A DNA stretch of 64,000 nt from Hydractinia symbiolongicarpus. Taxonomy: Eukaryota; Cnidaria; Hydrozoa; Anthoathecata; Hydractiniidae. A program made the position numbers and the translations under genes. The DNA is taken from NCBI RefSeq assembly GCF_029227915.1, contig NC_079882.1, positions 24,433,001-24,497,000 on the forward strand, read 5' to 3'. Position 1 is the first letter of the stretch, and each line of letters begins with the position of its first letter. The notes below the pieces were generated by a model that did no database searches, was not told the origin of the DNA, and saw only the letters and a program-made list of their open reading frames with translations. Below, in pieces: positions 43,901-55,086 of the stretch.

Positions 43901-45556
43901 ATACGACCAAACGTACTGAAATGAGATTATTTTAATACAAATTGGAAAACAAATGGTCAGAAAGAATGTAGCACTTTGTCAATTTTTACCTTCCATTGTA
44001 ATAGGCTGTGTTCCTTCCCTTAGCTGTCCCATTTACCATCACGTAAACAGTGTTGGCTGCTTTTTCAGCAAGCTAAACGTTAGAAAATAATAAATGACAG
44101 GTGTAATAATGACAAGAGCAAGGTGTGATTCCAAGCAAGTCTTTGTCATGAAAATTATCATCGTTTAATCTCTATGATCATAGATATAAGCAACAACAAG
44201 TTTAAGCCTTTAAAATTATGCTTCTAGGCAACACAAATCAGTGATTTACAAAGACCATCATAATGGCATCCAAAAAAGATGAACAGGCATGGGCAAAGAA
44301 TTACAATTAAGGAAGATCAAAGGACAAGATAAGGACTTTATAAACACAAAAAAATGAACATAATTAAAGGAATGCTGAATTGCATGGGATAATAAAAAAA
44401 AGTGATTGTCCGTCCTATTTGGAATCTATTTGCAGTCCAAAAATGGTGGAAAAACCTTCCCATTAAGCTTTCTAATTCAATTTATTTCATGTTGGCAAAA
44501 AAAATGCAGATGTGACATGTGGGCTAACTTGTGTTTCATGTTGGCATTTAATATTTTGATGAAGTTAAAGAAGGAAACAATGAAAGTAAAACTTTTATAA
44601 GTTCAGGTTACATCCAAAATCATGTTGGAAAAGATTAGCTGACACAAAACAAGAATTTGTTAAAATGTCAACAAACACCTCAGCGATTGATGAGTGCTAA
44701 TGCTGTCTTTAAACCATTATTATTACACTTGATGCAACTCTCTTTTATTACATCCTATTTTTAACAAAAACCTTTCTTCTTATACAGAAACCTTAATTTA
44801 GATTTTCCACATAATAAAAACGATTACTTGTCTTGAAACTAAATTCCAGTAAGGTCCTGTGGGATCTGGACAGGATTTATTGCAATAGTCATAATTTATT
44901 CCTTCGGTTACACTTCCACACCACCGAAGGTCATTTGCAACATAGCTAGAAAATATAATAAGAACAATATAATAATTTTAAATTACATAAACCTCTAAAA
45001 AAAATTGATATGCTCATACCCAGTAAACATATCTTCTAATGTAATATACTCGGTGTTAACATGTGTAAAGTCATGCACGACAGTTCGTGTCCCAGACCAA
45101 AACATAGCCTATAAGTACAATATTGTTTGATAAAAAATTATATGAGTAAAAAAATATAATACAATATTTTAGAAAAAAAAGGTAATATTTAAATATATAT
45201 ATATATCAACCTCAACTTTCTGCTCATTATAGTGAAAATTAAATGATTACCTTGTCCTTTAACTGTTTTCTATTGGCAACCTTATTAATAACTGGCAAGT
45301 AATCTTCTTCAGTTATTGTGGTTTTACAGGCATCTTTATTTTCAAACGCTTTTTTAAAAAGATTCCACAAATCAGTTGTGCAATTGACATGAACTTGCAT
45401 ATCGTCCTCACGTTCAATCGAATCTATTATCTGGTATTGGTAACAACGACCAATGAGTAGATCTTTTAAAAGAGGAGTTGTACCATTGTAACTCCAAGGG
45501 CTGTATGCATTTGTATTTATTCCGAGGCAAAGAAAAATTGCCAATAAAAGATACAT
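40920..45556 (-). CDS. ADP-ribosyl cyclase (CD38-like) gene C, eight exons, intact
   Basis: Exons: 45556-45251, 45108-45020, 44945-44828, 44072-43990, 43915-43820, 43275-43186, 41920-41852, 41052-40920. They sum to 984 nt, or 327 residues plus stop, with normal splice sites. Order: signal peptide (LLLAIFLCLG); LLIGRCYQYQI; MFWSGTR (active-site Trp); TLEDMF (Glu); LRWCGS; PYWNLVSRQ (second Trp); LAEKAANTVYVMVNG; STFGRIELP (Thr and catalytic Glu as in CD38 Thr221/Glu226); CTDNPK; ILCAKYPHAKQC; a C-terminal transmembrane helix (LFLVIIIILLVFIC) and a basic tail ending QSENA. All landmark active-site residues are present, so this is the best candidate for a working enzyme of the cluster. Unlike A and B it lacks the CxxC after WCG. 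Type I membrane topology with an outward catalytic domain is inferred. Confidence 0.92.
42292..42328. repeat. Perfect 16-bp inverted repeat, 5-nt loop
   Basis: ACAACTTGCAGCCAAC and GTTGGCTGCAAGTTGT flank AAAGA inside intron 6 of cyclase gene C. The tight hairpin could form in the pre-mRNA. Confidence 0.92.
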
Positions 45557-46854
45557 TTTTTACTTTTTAATCTAAAATAAATGTTGATGCAAATAATATT
45601 ATTTATCATTTAGCATTTTTGTAAACATATAAATACAAATAATAAAAAAAATGTAAAAAAATAAAATGTAATATAAATACATATTTTACTTTTATCTACA
45701 AATGGGCATTTAAAAACAATAAAAAATTTAATGGTCACAAATTTGAACTGTTCAGATATCGTACTGCTGACAACCCTATACAAAAGTAATCTGATAGCTG
45801 AAAAAAACTGTGTGAAGGATCTGGGTATTATGATGACAAATGACACATTTAAAAAATTGTACATAAAATGAGAAACATGGCCAATTGGATCCTGTGAACC
45901 CTTTTAACCAGAGATACACTAGCACTACTTACTGCCTGAAAGTCACTTGTTCTGCCAATTCATGATTATTGTAGTCAAATTGAAATAAATGAAGAAACTG
46001 GAGTCTATTCAGTGAAGTGTTTTTAGATAGCAGATTATTATGCTTGGAAAATGATGAAAAACATGACTTTACAAACTGGCCTCCATATTAAAAACTCCAA
46101 TAGATGTGGACGTTTGTTAAAGTTGCTGCGCATCCACATTTTAAACTTGTCAAAGTTCACCTGTCAATGTTTATAGTGGACTAGGACTTAAGATCGTAGA
46201 TTATTTCGATGTGTGTGCATGATATAGAGAATATGAGTAGCGACTTTTAAACACTGTCTGCCTTGGCTACGTGTGTGCAAAATTAGCGACTTTGCACCCT
46301 GTTGGCTGCAGCAACATTTTTTGACCACATAGTTAATTTTTCTTAATATTTTATTTTTTTTGCCTTGAGACAATCTGCCAGGGTAAAATCAGAATTAAAA
46401 GGAAATTCCTAGAAAAGCACTGGAATGGCCTGGCAAACCCTGCTCCTCAGCCTTGGGGTATATTTCTCCAGAGTCTGTCTACCTTGTAAAATTAAATCTA
46501 AATTAAACTGCACATGCAAATTGCAGCAAAAGCACTAAAATATTCCAGACATAGACTGATATAGTCACGATAAGAGAGTGTGGTTACAACCTACACGAGG
46601 TAGCTAGCTAGCTAACCAAGACACATGTGCCAAGATTTTGGATTTTTGCAGCCTAGATTTCCCTGGCCTTACCTAGTTATCTTGTTATCATAATGTACTG
46701 TAAATTGGTGCAAGTTACTGGACTTTATAAGCAACGTGGTGATAGGTAAATAATAGAAAATTATTGCTTACTTACGCCCTTTTGTTGAAAGGATGGTCTT
46801 AGCCTTAAAAGTTTCCAGGTTTCGGTTTCATGTTCTATGAACTAGGAGCATTAC

Positions 46855-46935
46855 CAAAACCGTCCCCAGGGCTCTGTCCTGGCGTCCAAATCTGTTATCA
46901 GGACGAAAGAAAAGATCCTGGGGACAGAGTTCACT
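46855..46935. mobile_element. Short palindromic element, CCCCAGGG variant
   Basis: ACCGTCCCCAGGGCTCTGTC pairs with GATCCTGGGGACAGAGTT. An inner pair CTGTCCTG/CAGGACGA adds to the stem. Confidence 0.65.
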
Positions 46936-47274
46936 CTCACGAGTTTTAGAGCCCTTGTTACACTAGCATTAAATTTTTTAAATGTTTGCATCAAACCTCG
47001 TCCTCAAGGCCTGTGGCCCCGAGCCGTGTTATTACCAAGCCGCCTAAGAACGAGATTGGGTTTGCATGTGTTCCATCAACTTTGTGTGCCAATTACTTAT
47101 TTTTTGCCAAATTGACTGAAGTGACCGAAAACTCGCCAAATGTCTTTCTTTCGCTCAAAATGATATAATTTTTCGCCTGGCAAACGTTATTTTTTATAAC
47201 GGTCACAAAGACGCGATGAAAATACGTGAAATTATTTTGCGACATGTTTTTCGCAGTAACAAAATATTCTTAAC

Positions 47275-47695
47275 TAGTCGTTGCCCGTGGAAAAATCCAC
47301 GGGTTCGTCCGTCCTTTATATTTACCCGTCGCAACAAAGTGGATAAAAATATATCGCATTTGATATTCGTGTTTCCGTAACATTATTTTCAAACTCAGCG
47401 GGGGGTCCGCGCAGAGACAGACAGACGACGGCTATTATTATAGAGACTAGTCGTTAGCCCGTATACCGCTTTTCGTGTGTCTCGCTACTTGAGGTGCCAT
47501 CTTGCGCAGAGACAGACAGACGACGGCTATTATTATAAAAAAATCCACGGGTTTGCCCGTCCTTTATATTTACCCGTCGCAACAAAGTGGATAAAAATAT
47601 ATCGCATTTGATATTCGTGTTTCCGTAACATCATTTTCTAACTCAGCGGGGGGTCTGCGCAGAGACAGACAGACGACGGCTATTATAATATAGAT
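47275..47695. repeat. Hairpin-core repeat array (three partial copies)
   Basis: ACTAGTCGTTGCCCGTGG, AAAATCCACGGG, CGTCCTTTATATTTACCCGTCG, GGATAAAAATATATCGCATT, GCGCAGAGACAGACAGACGA and CGGCTATTATTATAGAGACT recur in tandem with small rearrangements. Copies 1 and 3 are almost identical (for example CTCAGCGGGGGGTC in both), which suggests recent duplication. Confidence 0.8.
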
Positions 47696-47726
47696 TGGAT
47701 ACCTGGTGGCGTGAAATATCACCTCG

Positions 47727-47855
47727 GTCTCCAACATCGTCCCCAGGGGCTATTGCCTTTTTGACACTGGGGGCCGGCGGAGAAGAAGAAACCGTGTAGC
47801 CGTCAAGAAAGCTGCTTTTACATTAGGCAACAATCCCCCTGAGGACGAGGAGAAT
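47727..47855. mobile_element. Short palindromic element, long variant
   Basis: AACATCGTCCCCAGGGGCTA at the left pairs with CCCCCTGAGGACGAGGAG at the right over about 130 bp. Confidence 0.6.
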
Positions 47856-49034
47856 GCTCGGTCTCATGCAAACACTCTATATAGCTGTCGTTTTTTCTTG
47901 GTCCAACATTTTAGCTGAAATTGACCTTCAAAATCCAAATTTAGCAACAACAAAAGAAATTGTTTCTTAACTTCCTTCCTAAACATAAACAGCTGTGTGA
48001 ATATTTAGAGTCGTGGTGGACTCTAACTTCGTCTCCTGGGCATCTTGTATCTTTTTTGACTCCGAGACGGCGATAATCGCTTTTAGTTTTTAAACCTTTC
48101 AAAGCAAAAACCTAGTTTCCAGCCTTGTCCCCTCAGGGTCTTGTGGCCCCTGAGCCGTTATCAACTTCATCAACAAGGCAAAACGCCCGCTATCGAAAAG
48201 GGTAAAATGATGAATTTAGTTTACTTCAAAATGATATTGATAGATTGACATACTTGCACGGATTGGTAGCTTGTTGATAGCGCATAAAAATATATCTCAA
48301 ATGCTTTTGTTAAATATCGATGTTACTAACGTCTGTTTTGATCAGCTCGTTGACTATACAGGCCAATAATCAAGCAGCCATGGCCAAAACGGAGTGATCA
48401 CATCAATGGGAAAAATAGCAATGTCCATCTCCGGGGTAATGGGCACCATTTTGAAATTGTCAAATTGTAATAACGATATCGTCGTTTCACTCCTCGTTAA
48501 TCACATGCACATTTAATTCGATGCACGATATTTTTTCTATAACTGATTTTGGAACTCCAACGTTTACGTCTATTCATCTCTAATGAATATCTTGAAATTT
48601 GTGTTTATTCATGATGTCGAACAAAGACAGCAACACCAACAAGTTCACACGATTATCGCAAATAACTGTCAGGGCTAGATGACACTTGACGAGAAAGTTA
48701 CCGTCCTGTTGATTTATTATTATAAGAAATGTAGTCGTTTTTTATCATTTATATAAGATACTAAAATACACCTATCCCGAATTTCATAAACTATAATAAT
48801 TATGATGTCAACCAAAAATTTATAAGGATATTCAGATTGAATATTAAATTATCATGACAAAAATGAAGTTCCTGGTTGGATTTTTAGATTTGAAGAAAAT
48901 AATTATTCCGAAAACAAGGCTTTTCTTAGAAAGCTCGGCCATATAAAAGGGTTTGACCGTAACTTTTAGATGTTTTGGAAGAACAGAAAGCCCAGTATAT
49001 TTAAAAGTTTCGATGATTATCATTTTGTGTTAAG

Positions 49035-49620
49035 CAGATTATAAGAAAGAAGCTATTCATGATGTTATGAGAAATAATTTGGATGAAGATGTACCATTGA
49101 CAGTTGGTGGCTATTGCCAAGCAAACCAAATGAAAAGACCCCGTGTATATTTTTTGTCAAAGGTCATACTATGGAACGTAAAATTTAGGGAGTTACCAAC
49201 TAAGATAGATATATCATCTGACAGTGATTTTGATTTTGAATCAGCCACCCTACCAGGACATTCCACACCCCTTTCTAGTTTAAGTTCTGTGACAGTCGAC
49301 ACAAACACAAGCCTCATTGGAACTACTGAACAAAGGTCGTTATTAAGAGATGAAATAGATAGGGCTTACTTGTTATTAGAGAAAATCGATCAACAAAAGG
49401 AACATACACGAGCTGCAGAAGAAGCAGAAATAGAAAGACTTAACGACCTTGGGATTAAAAGAGGAATCCGTGTAGATCCTGAACGAAACCTTTCAGAGGA
49501 CCATGTCACAATTACGGTAAGGCATGTATCAATGGATAACAAAAAAAGGCTATTCAAAGGAGATTCTAAAATGGTACAAGTCTATGATTGGGTTGGGTAT
49601 GCGACGACTAAAGTCGTCAA
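49035..49620 (+). pseudogene. Orphan fragment of a HECT-ligase-like (G2E3-type) gene
   Basis: The open frame starts within an apparent exon (TTAAG|CAGATTATAAG) and runs MRNNLDEDVPLTVGGYCQAN, an acidic Ser-rich linker, a coiled-coil-like LLEKIDQQKEHTRAAEEAEI and a conserved-looking block VTITVRHVSMDN...VYDWVGYATTK. That last block resembles regions in G2/M-phase-specific E3 ligase-like predicted proteins of invertebrates and fish (recognition from memory, uncertain). No HECT catalytic Cys domain follows; the frame runs into antisense integrase sequence at about 49612. It is probably a captured or retrocopied gene fragment. Confidence 0.35.
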
Positions 49621-49771
49621 TGGCATCGTGTATACGAAAACCGTACGGTTTAAGTTTATCGTAGCCATCGATATGCCACACCCAGCTTGGACTTCTTGAG
49701 AAGTACTGTCGCCTGCGTAAATGTTTTTTTCGTCTACTTTCAACCTCTTCTGTGTCCAGCTCCTTCAACAC
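49605..49771 (-). pseudogene. Integrase-core (DDE/rve) fragment
   Basis: The minus strand reads RRRQYFSRSPSWVWHIDGYD then KLKPYGFRIHDAIDDFSRR. The WHIDGYDKLKPYGF...IDDFSRR pattern is the start of a transposon integrase core found in many aquatic-animal genomes, with the first catalytic Asp in HIDGYD. It stops abruptly where the HECT-like fragment begins on the other strand, marking a rearrangement joint. Confidence 0.6.
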
Positions 49772-49934
49772 GAGACGGACATTTTACTATTAACTAAAAA
49801 CATGTAACGCACGCATTTGTACCCCTTACTTATGCTTACGGATGCTCTGGAGGCAATAGCAGAGAGACGGAAATAGCGCATCTCTACCTTAAATACATTC
49901 TCTTCTTCCGGATTGGCGCAGGACATCGGGAAAT

Positions 49935-50010
49935 CCACCCTCGTACCCAGGGATTTTGATATGATATGAGAAAAAGACATCAAAAAGACAAAGAACCCTG
50001 ACGGATGAGA
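49935..50010. mobile_element. Short palindromic element, diverged
   Basis: CACCCTCGTACCCAGGGATT, an interior TTTTGATATGATATGAG / AAAAAGACATCAAAAAG stretch, then AACCCTGACGGATGAG. Confidence 0.5.
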
Positions 50011-50278
50011 ACAATTTGTCATTTAAAGAAAAATTAAGTTCTCTTCACAAATATCATAATATTTATTTATGATATCATTTTTGTCGCAAATTTTGACGCG
50101 AAATTTTTCAAAGTTTGGGCCTTTGCACCAAAACCGGATTTTATATAAATCTGATAGAATTATTCCAAGGAGAACTCCGAACTTTATTTGCACCCAAATC
50201 AGATTAAGTCAGAAATAATCATGCCAATATGGCGGAGAAGAAGTATGGCCTTAAAGTATGGGGGAGAACATAACACAG

Positions 50279-50448
50279 TGTAGTGTCCGCTACCATCTTT
50301 GTTTATGTTTCGTGTATCCGTTGCATGATTTTATATATATTTATCTGGAGCCAATATGCCCGAACTGTAGCGCATCTAACTGTAACAGTCAATACGCATA
50401 TTTGTCTGTACCAATCTCTGTTTTCTACAACAAACCAAATACACTACA
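50279..50448 (+). repeat. 5' LTR of the gypsy element
   Basis: 170 bp, with TGTAGTG...CACTACA terminal inverted ends. It differs from the 3' LTR mainly by about 25 bp (ACTGTAGCGCATCTAACTGT region) and several point changes, so the insertion is not recent. Confidence 0.92.
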
Positions 50449-50573
50449 ATGGCGACGAGGATTACCGATATCTAGAGAACCCTCTACCATAATTATTTCA
50501 AGTTGTTCGCGTGAAACAAGATCGAGCAAGAGATTGTAAGTTACACTTTCCTTACCCGAACTCACCACCCCAC

Positions 50574-51047
50574 ATGGCCGCAGCGCAACTACAAATACCG
50601 AGTATTTTACTATTTTCGCCCAAGGGTGACCCAAATTCAATAGCTCAACGATGGGATAAGTGGAAAAAGGCTTTCGATTATTTCATTGCTGCATCAGGTG
50701 TTACTGACAATCCTAGAAAACGTGCACTGCTTCTTCACCTGATGGGATTCGATTCTCAAGAGATTTTTGAAACCATTCCTAACCAAGGTACCACCTACGA
50801 GGAGGCCTTAGCAGCTCTGGATGCTCACTTCTTACTTCAAAAGAATGTGCCCTATGAAAGATCAGTGTTTCATAATGCTAAACAAGAGAACAGTGAAAGT
50901 ATAGAACAATTCAATACCAGATTACGCAAACTTGCTAGATACTGTAAGTATGCCGCTCAAACAGACGAACACATCAGAGACCAAGTAATTGCCGCATGTA
51001 AATCTTCAGAATTCAGAAAAAAGAAGCTACTAACCGAACCACTCTAA
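50574..51047 (+). pseudogene. gag, N-terminal part (capsid-like), frameshifted
   Basis: It begins MAAAQLQIPSILLFSPKGDP and contains the gypsy-type gag helix motifs (RWDKWKKAFDYFI and EQFNTRLRKLARYC). The frame hits TAA at 51045-51047, while the continuing reading frame (LTLEKVIQMGQLEKKATRQ) is offset by one base, so a one-base shift occurred near 51030, or a programmed shift existed there. Confidence 0.8.
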
Positions 51048-54000
51048 CGCTCGAGAAAGTTATCCAAATGGGTCAACTGGAAAAAAAAGCCACTCGCCAG
51101 AATCAACAAATCGAGAGCACGAACCGAGAACCAGACCTGGATTCTCCTGTCAACCAACTTAATATACAGTCACATCCACATCGAGGTAGACCATTCTCAC
51201 ACAACAGCCGCACACCCTCCCGCAACCGGGATCAAAACCACAACAGACAAAATAACAATTATCCACCAAGTTATCAAAACCGACTAAATCAAGGGAAAGT
51301 GATGTGTGGACGGTGTGGTGCTATGGGACACAAAGTCGTGGACTGTCGACGCAGCAGAGGCAAGGTGTGTGAATCCTGTGGGAAAATTGGACATTTAAAA
51401 CAAATGTGTAAACGTCAACAATATCACAAACCCAAAAGGCAACATGTAACTCAAATCGAAAATCAGCAAACAGACGACGTACCAACAAACTTACCAGAGA
51501 CAAATGGAAATGACGATGACCAATTTGTCGACATATATGTTTTCAAATTGGGAGATTCACTAACAACCATACCAGTCATAATCAATAATTGAAAAGTAGA
51601 CATGTAAATAAACTCTGGTGCAACCACTAACATTCTAGACGTACCGTCCTTCAACAAAATCAAATCGTCACCACAGCTCACCAAAACGAAGGTGAACATA
51701 TACCCATATCAAGCTACAGCTCCACTTAATGTGAAAGGCGAATTTACCACCAATGTCTATGCTAACAACAACTTTACCGTTGCAAAGTTTATTGACGTAT
51801 TGGGGAAAGGCGGATCACTTCTAAGACGAAACACCGCAGAAGAACTCAACCTACTTTAATTTGGACCACCAGAAGAGCATTTTGCCGACATAAACCACAT
51901 CCAACCAAATGTACAACACGACATATCCTCAGCCATTAATCAAAATAAAAAGGTGTTTCAAGGTCTCGGGAAGCTGAAGGATTTCAAACTTTAACTCCAC
52001 ATCCGTGAAGACGTTGTACCAGTCCAGCAACCGATTAGGCGAATCCCGTTTCACACAAGACAAAAAGTCACCCAGGAAACACAACGGCTCCTAAAACTCG
52101 ATATCATTGAGCCTGTCGACGGACCAACCACCTGGGTAAATCCCATTATCGTTGTACCAAAAAAGAACGGACAAATTCGTTTATGCTTAGACATGCAAAA
52201 AACCAACACAGCCATTATCAGAGAGAGACATGTCATACCTAAGATCGACGACATTCTCCCAGAACTCACGAATGCTACAATTTTCTCGAAAATTGACCTT
52301 CGTGAGGGTTACCACCAAATACAACTGGCAGAGGAAAACAGGGATATAACCACGCATGCTACCCATGATGGTCTATTCCGATACAAACTGCTAATCTATG
52401 GAATATCAAGCGCCTTCGAGAGTTTCCAAAAACAAATCGAACTTGCAATCACGGGAATAAAAGAAGCCAAGAACATCAGTGACGATACACTTATGTGGTC
52501 AACACCCGAACAACATGCGCAACGTATACATCAAGTATTGCACAGATTATACCAACTAGGACTCCGAGTACATAAAGAGAAATGAGTTTGCGGGGTATCT
52601 AAAATCACCTTCTCCGGTCATGAGTTATCTGCTGAAGGACTCAAACCGGACTCTTCGAAAACTGCCGCCATTCAGCAAATCGAACCTCCCACAAATGTTG
52701 CTGAAGTTAGATCATTCCTTGGACTCGTTAACTACTGCCACTGCTTCATCCAGATCTACTCATCAATGTCAGAACCACTGAGACAACTCACCAGAAAAAC
52801 CCAACAATTTATCTGGACAAGCAAACAACAACAGGCGTTCACTAAGCTGAAACAAGCGATTCTCAACCCACCAACGTTAGCTTTCTACAACCCTGTCGCA
52901 GAAACCGAAATCATTGTTGATGCCAGTTCCACCGGACTTGGTGCAGTTCTATCGCAGCGACAACCGGATGGTTCCTTCCGACCAGTATCATATGGTTTCA
53001 GGTCGCTCACCGAGGTAGAGGGTAGATACAGTCAGACCGAGAGGGAAGCTCTAGCAGTCACATGGGCATGTGAGCATTACCATTATTACGTTTATGAATC
53101 CCAATTTCAAATTCTGACCGATCATAAATCGTTAGAGTCTCTATTATCCTCTTCGCCAAGACCACCACCGCGAATTCAACGTTGGCTCCTGCGCCTACAG
53201 GCTTACCAATACCGAATCAAATACATCCCTGGACATCTAAATACAGCTGATATTCTATCACGTAGTCCTCAACAAGCTGTAAATTACACACAACCAACTG
53301 ATGATGCATACATCGAATTCATTGTGAGTCACACTGTTCCCAAGTCGTTGTCATTGTCCAAGATACGTTCAGCTACTTAAACTGACACCATGTTGCCACA
53401 AATCATCAATAGCATTCAAACTTCATCCTGGTAGAAATCGAAATATAAACGTTTCTTTTAAGTAAAACAAGAACTATCTGTTGAAAATGGCATTTTATTG
53501 AAAGGACCCTGCATTGTAATTTCTGAAGCACTACGGCACCAGATCCTGCAAACCGCACACAGTCAACATCAAGGCATAGTCAAATGCAAAGCACTACTTC
53601 GCTAGAAAGTATGGTGGCCAGGCATGAGCACTGATTTGGAAGCATCCATCGCATCATAGTCCACTTGCCAGGTAACAACTCCATCAACAAGCAAACCTGA
53701 GCCGATACAAATTACCAAAATTCATGATGAACCATGGGACACTGTAGCAAGAGATCTCAAAGGTCCATTGCCAACGGGAGAACATCTCCTAGTACTCATG
53801 GACTATCGTACTAGATATCCAATTGTTTTCTTGATGAAGAAAGGACCCTCGTCAAGTCAAATCATCAACAAACTCCAAAAAACATTCGCATTATTTAGTT
53901 ATCCACGACAAATCACGACGGACAATGGGAAACAGTTCATCTTAGATGAGTCAAAGCGTTTTTGAACCAGCATAACATTCATCATCACCCGGTTACACCA

Positions 54001-54760
54001 TATTGGCCTCAGGCAAATGATGAAGTTGAAAGGTTCATTGTACCATTGGCAAAATCATCCAATGCTCTGCAGCTGAAGGAAAATATTGGAGAAATGAATT
54101 AGACAGGTTCCTGTTATACTTCAGAACTACGCCACACACCGCAATCGAAAATATCCATCTGACCTATTCTTCAAACATCAAGCCATAATTACAAAGGACT
54201 AACTAGTCAACCACAAGGATCAAGCCTACAAAAACAAGCTGAAAACGCATGCAGACGCTCACTGCCACACCAAAGTATCAGCCGACTTCCACATTGGAGA
54301 TACCGTCCTTGCGAAAAACATGCGAAGAACGAATAAAACAGAACCATACTACGAGATCAAGCCAATTACCATAACCGGAATCTATCCTAGAAGCGTAAAA
54401 GTCAAAAGTTAAACACCACGTCAAGAAGTTTATTCCACGCAACACCACTCCAACCCTCACAAAACCTTCATCACAGCTGGCTCACGACTCCGACCATCTT
54501 ATCGACAAACAAATTGTGCAAACACCAACACTGTGCATATCACTCGTTGTACTCCCGGATCTTCCGAGCAGATCGTAAGTGACTCGGATAGCGAGGACAC
54601 CATACCGTATGGAGAACGTGAGGATGACGATAGTAATACCGCCAGCGACGATATTAGTAATGCTGAGTCCACGGAAACTGAAAATGAAACCGAAATTGTT
54701 AGACCACGACGCAACCTGACTGTTCCACGTTACCTCGCAGACTACGAGACAAATCTGTGA
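51035..54760 (+). pseudogene. gag zinc-knuckle plus pol (PR-RT-RH-IN), many stops
   Basis: All coding blocks lie in one frame. Two CCHC knuckles (CGRCGAMGHKVVDC and CESCGKIGHLKQMC, near 51304-51413). Protease active site INSGAT, i.e. Asn where an Asp is expected. RT blocks FSKIDLREGYHQIQL and a degenerate ISDDTLM catalytic box. RNase H blocks VDASSTGLGAVLSQR and FQILTDHKSLESLL. Integrase blocks with VARDLKGPLP and ITTDNGKQF. Stops in this frame include 51590, 51605, 51857, 51992, 52583, 53378 and 53432. The copy cannot make a polyprotein; the breaks are described only as seen. Confidence 0.88.
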
Positions 54761-54941
54761 GGGACACTAAAAAAAACTTTGTGTATATAAAAACAGAGAC
54801 ATTTTTTTATTATTTCACGTCAGAAAAAAATAAATAAAAAAAGGTATAAACTACATCAAGCATAAAGGCAAGGCAGCTTTCTTTGTTTCTTCGTCCTAAC
54901 AGTCTTTCTGTCAGCGCTTTATGTTTCCTGTTAGGGAGGGA

Positions 54942-55086
54942 TGTAGTGTCCGCTACCATCTTTGCTTATGTTTCGTGTATCCGCAGCATGAATTTATATA
55001 TATTTATCTGGAGCCAATATGGCCAAACAGTCAATACACTTGTCTGTAGCAATCTCTGTTTTCTACAACAAACCAAATACACTACA
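54942..55086 (+). repeat. 3' LTR of the gypsy element
   Basis: 145 bp, preceded by the purine tract TTAGGGAGGGA and followed by the duplicated CACAG. The shared blocks CTCTGTTTTCTACAACAAAC and ATATATATTTATCTGGAGCC confirm pairing with the 5' LTR. Confidence 0.92.

Larger units (their letters stand above)
45557..49034. other. Intergenic repeats upstream of cyclase gene C
   Basis: No gene is supported. Palindromic elements lie at 46855-46935, 46996-47056, 47727-47855, about 48026-48085 and 48115-48190, and a three-copy hairpin-core repeat array at 47275-47695. Confidence 0.65.
50279..55086 (+). mobile_element. Ty3/gypsy LTR retrotransposon, decayed but full length
   Basis: The 4808-bp element is bounded by LTRs that start TGTAGTGTCC and end CACTACA and is flanked by the 5-bp duplication CACAG (50274-50278 and 55087-55091). 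Order: LTR, a primer-site-like TGGCGACGAGG, gag with two zinc knuckles, protease remnant, RT, RNase H, integrase, purine tract, LTR. RT-RNase H-integrase order is that of Ty3/gypsy. No envelope-like frame is present. Many in-frame stops make it non-autonomous. It lies between cyclase genes C and D. Confidence 0.93.
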
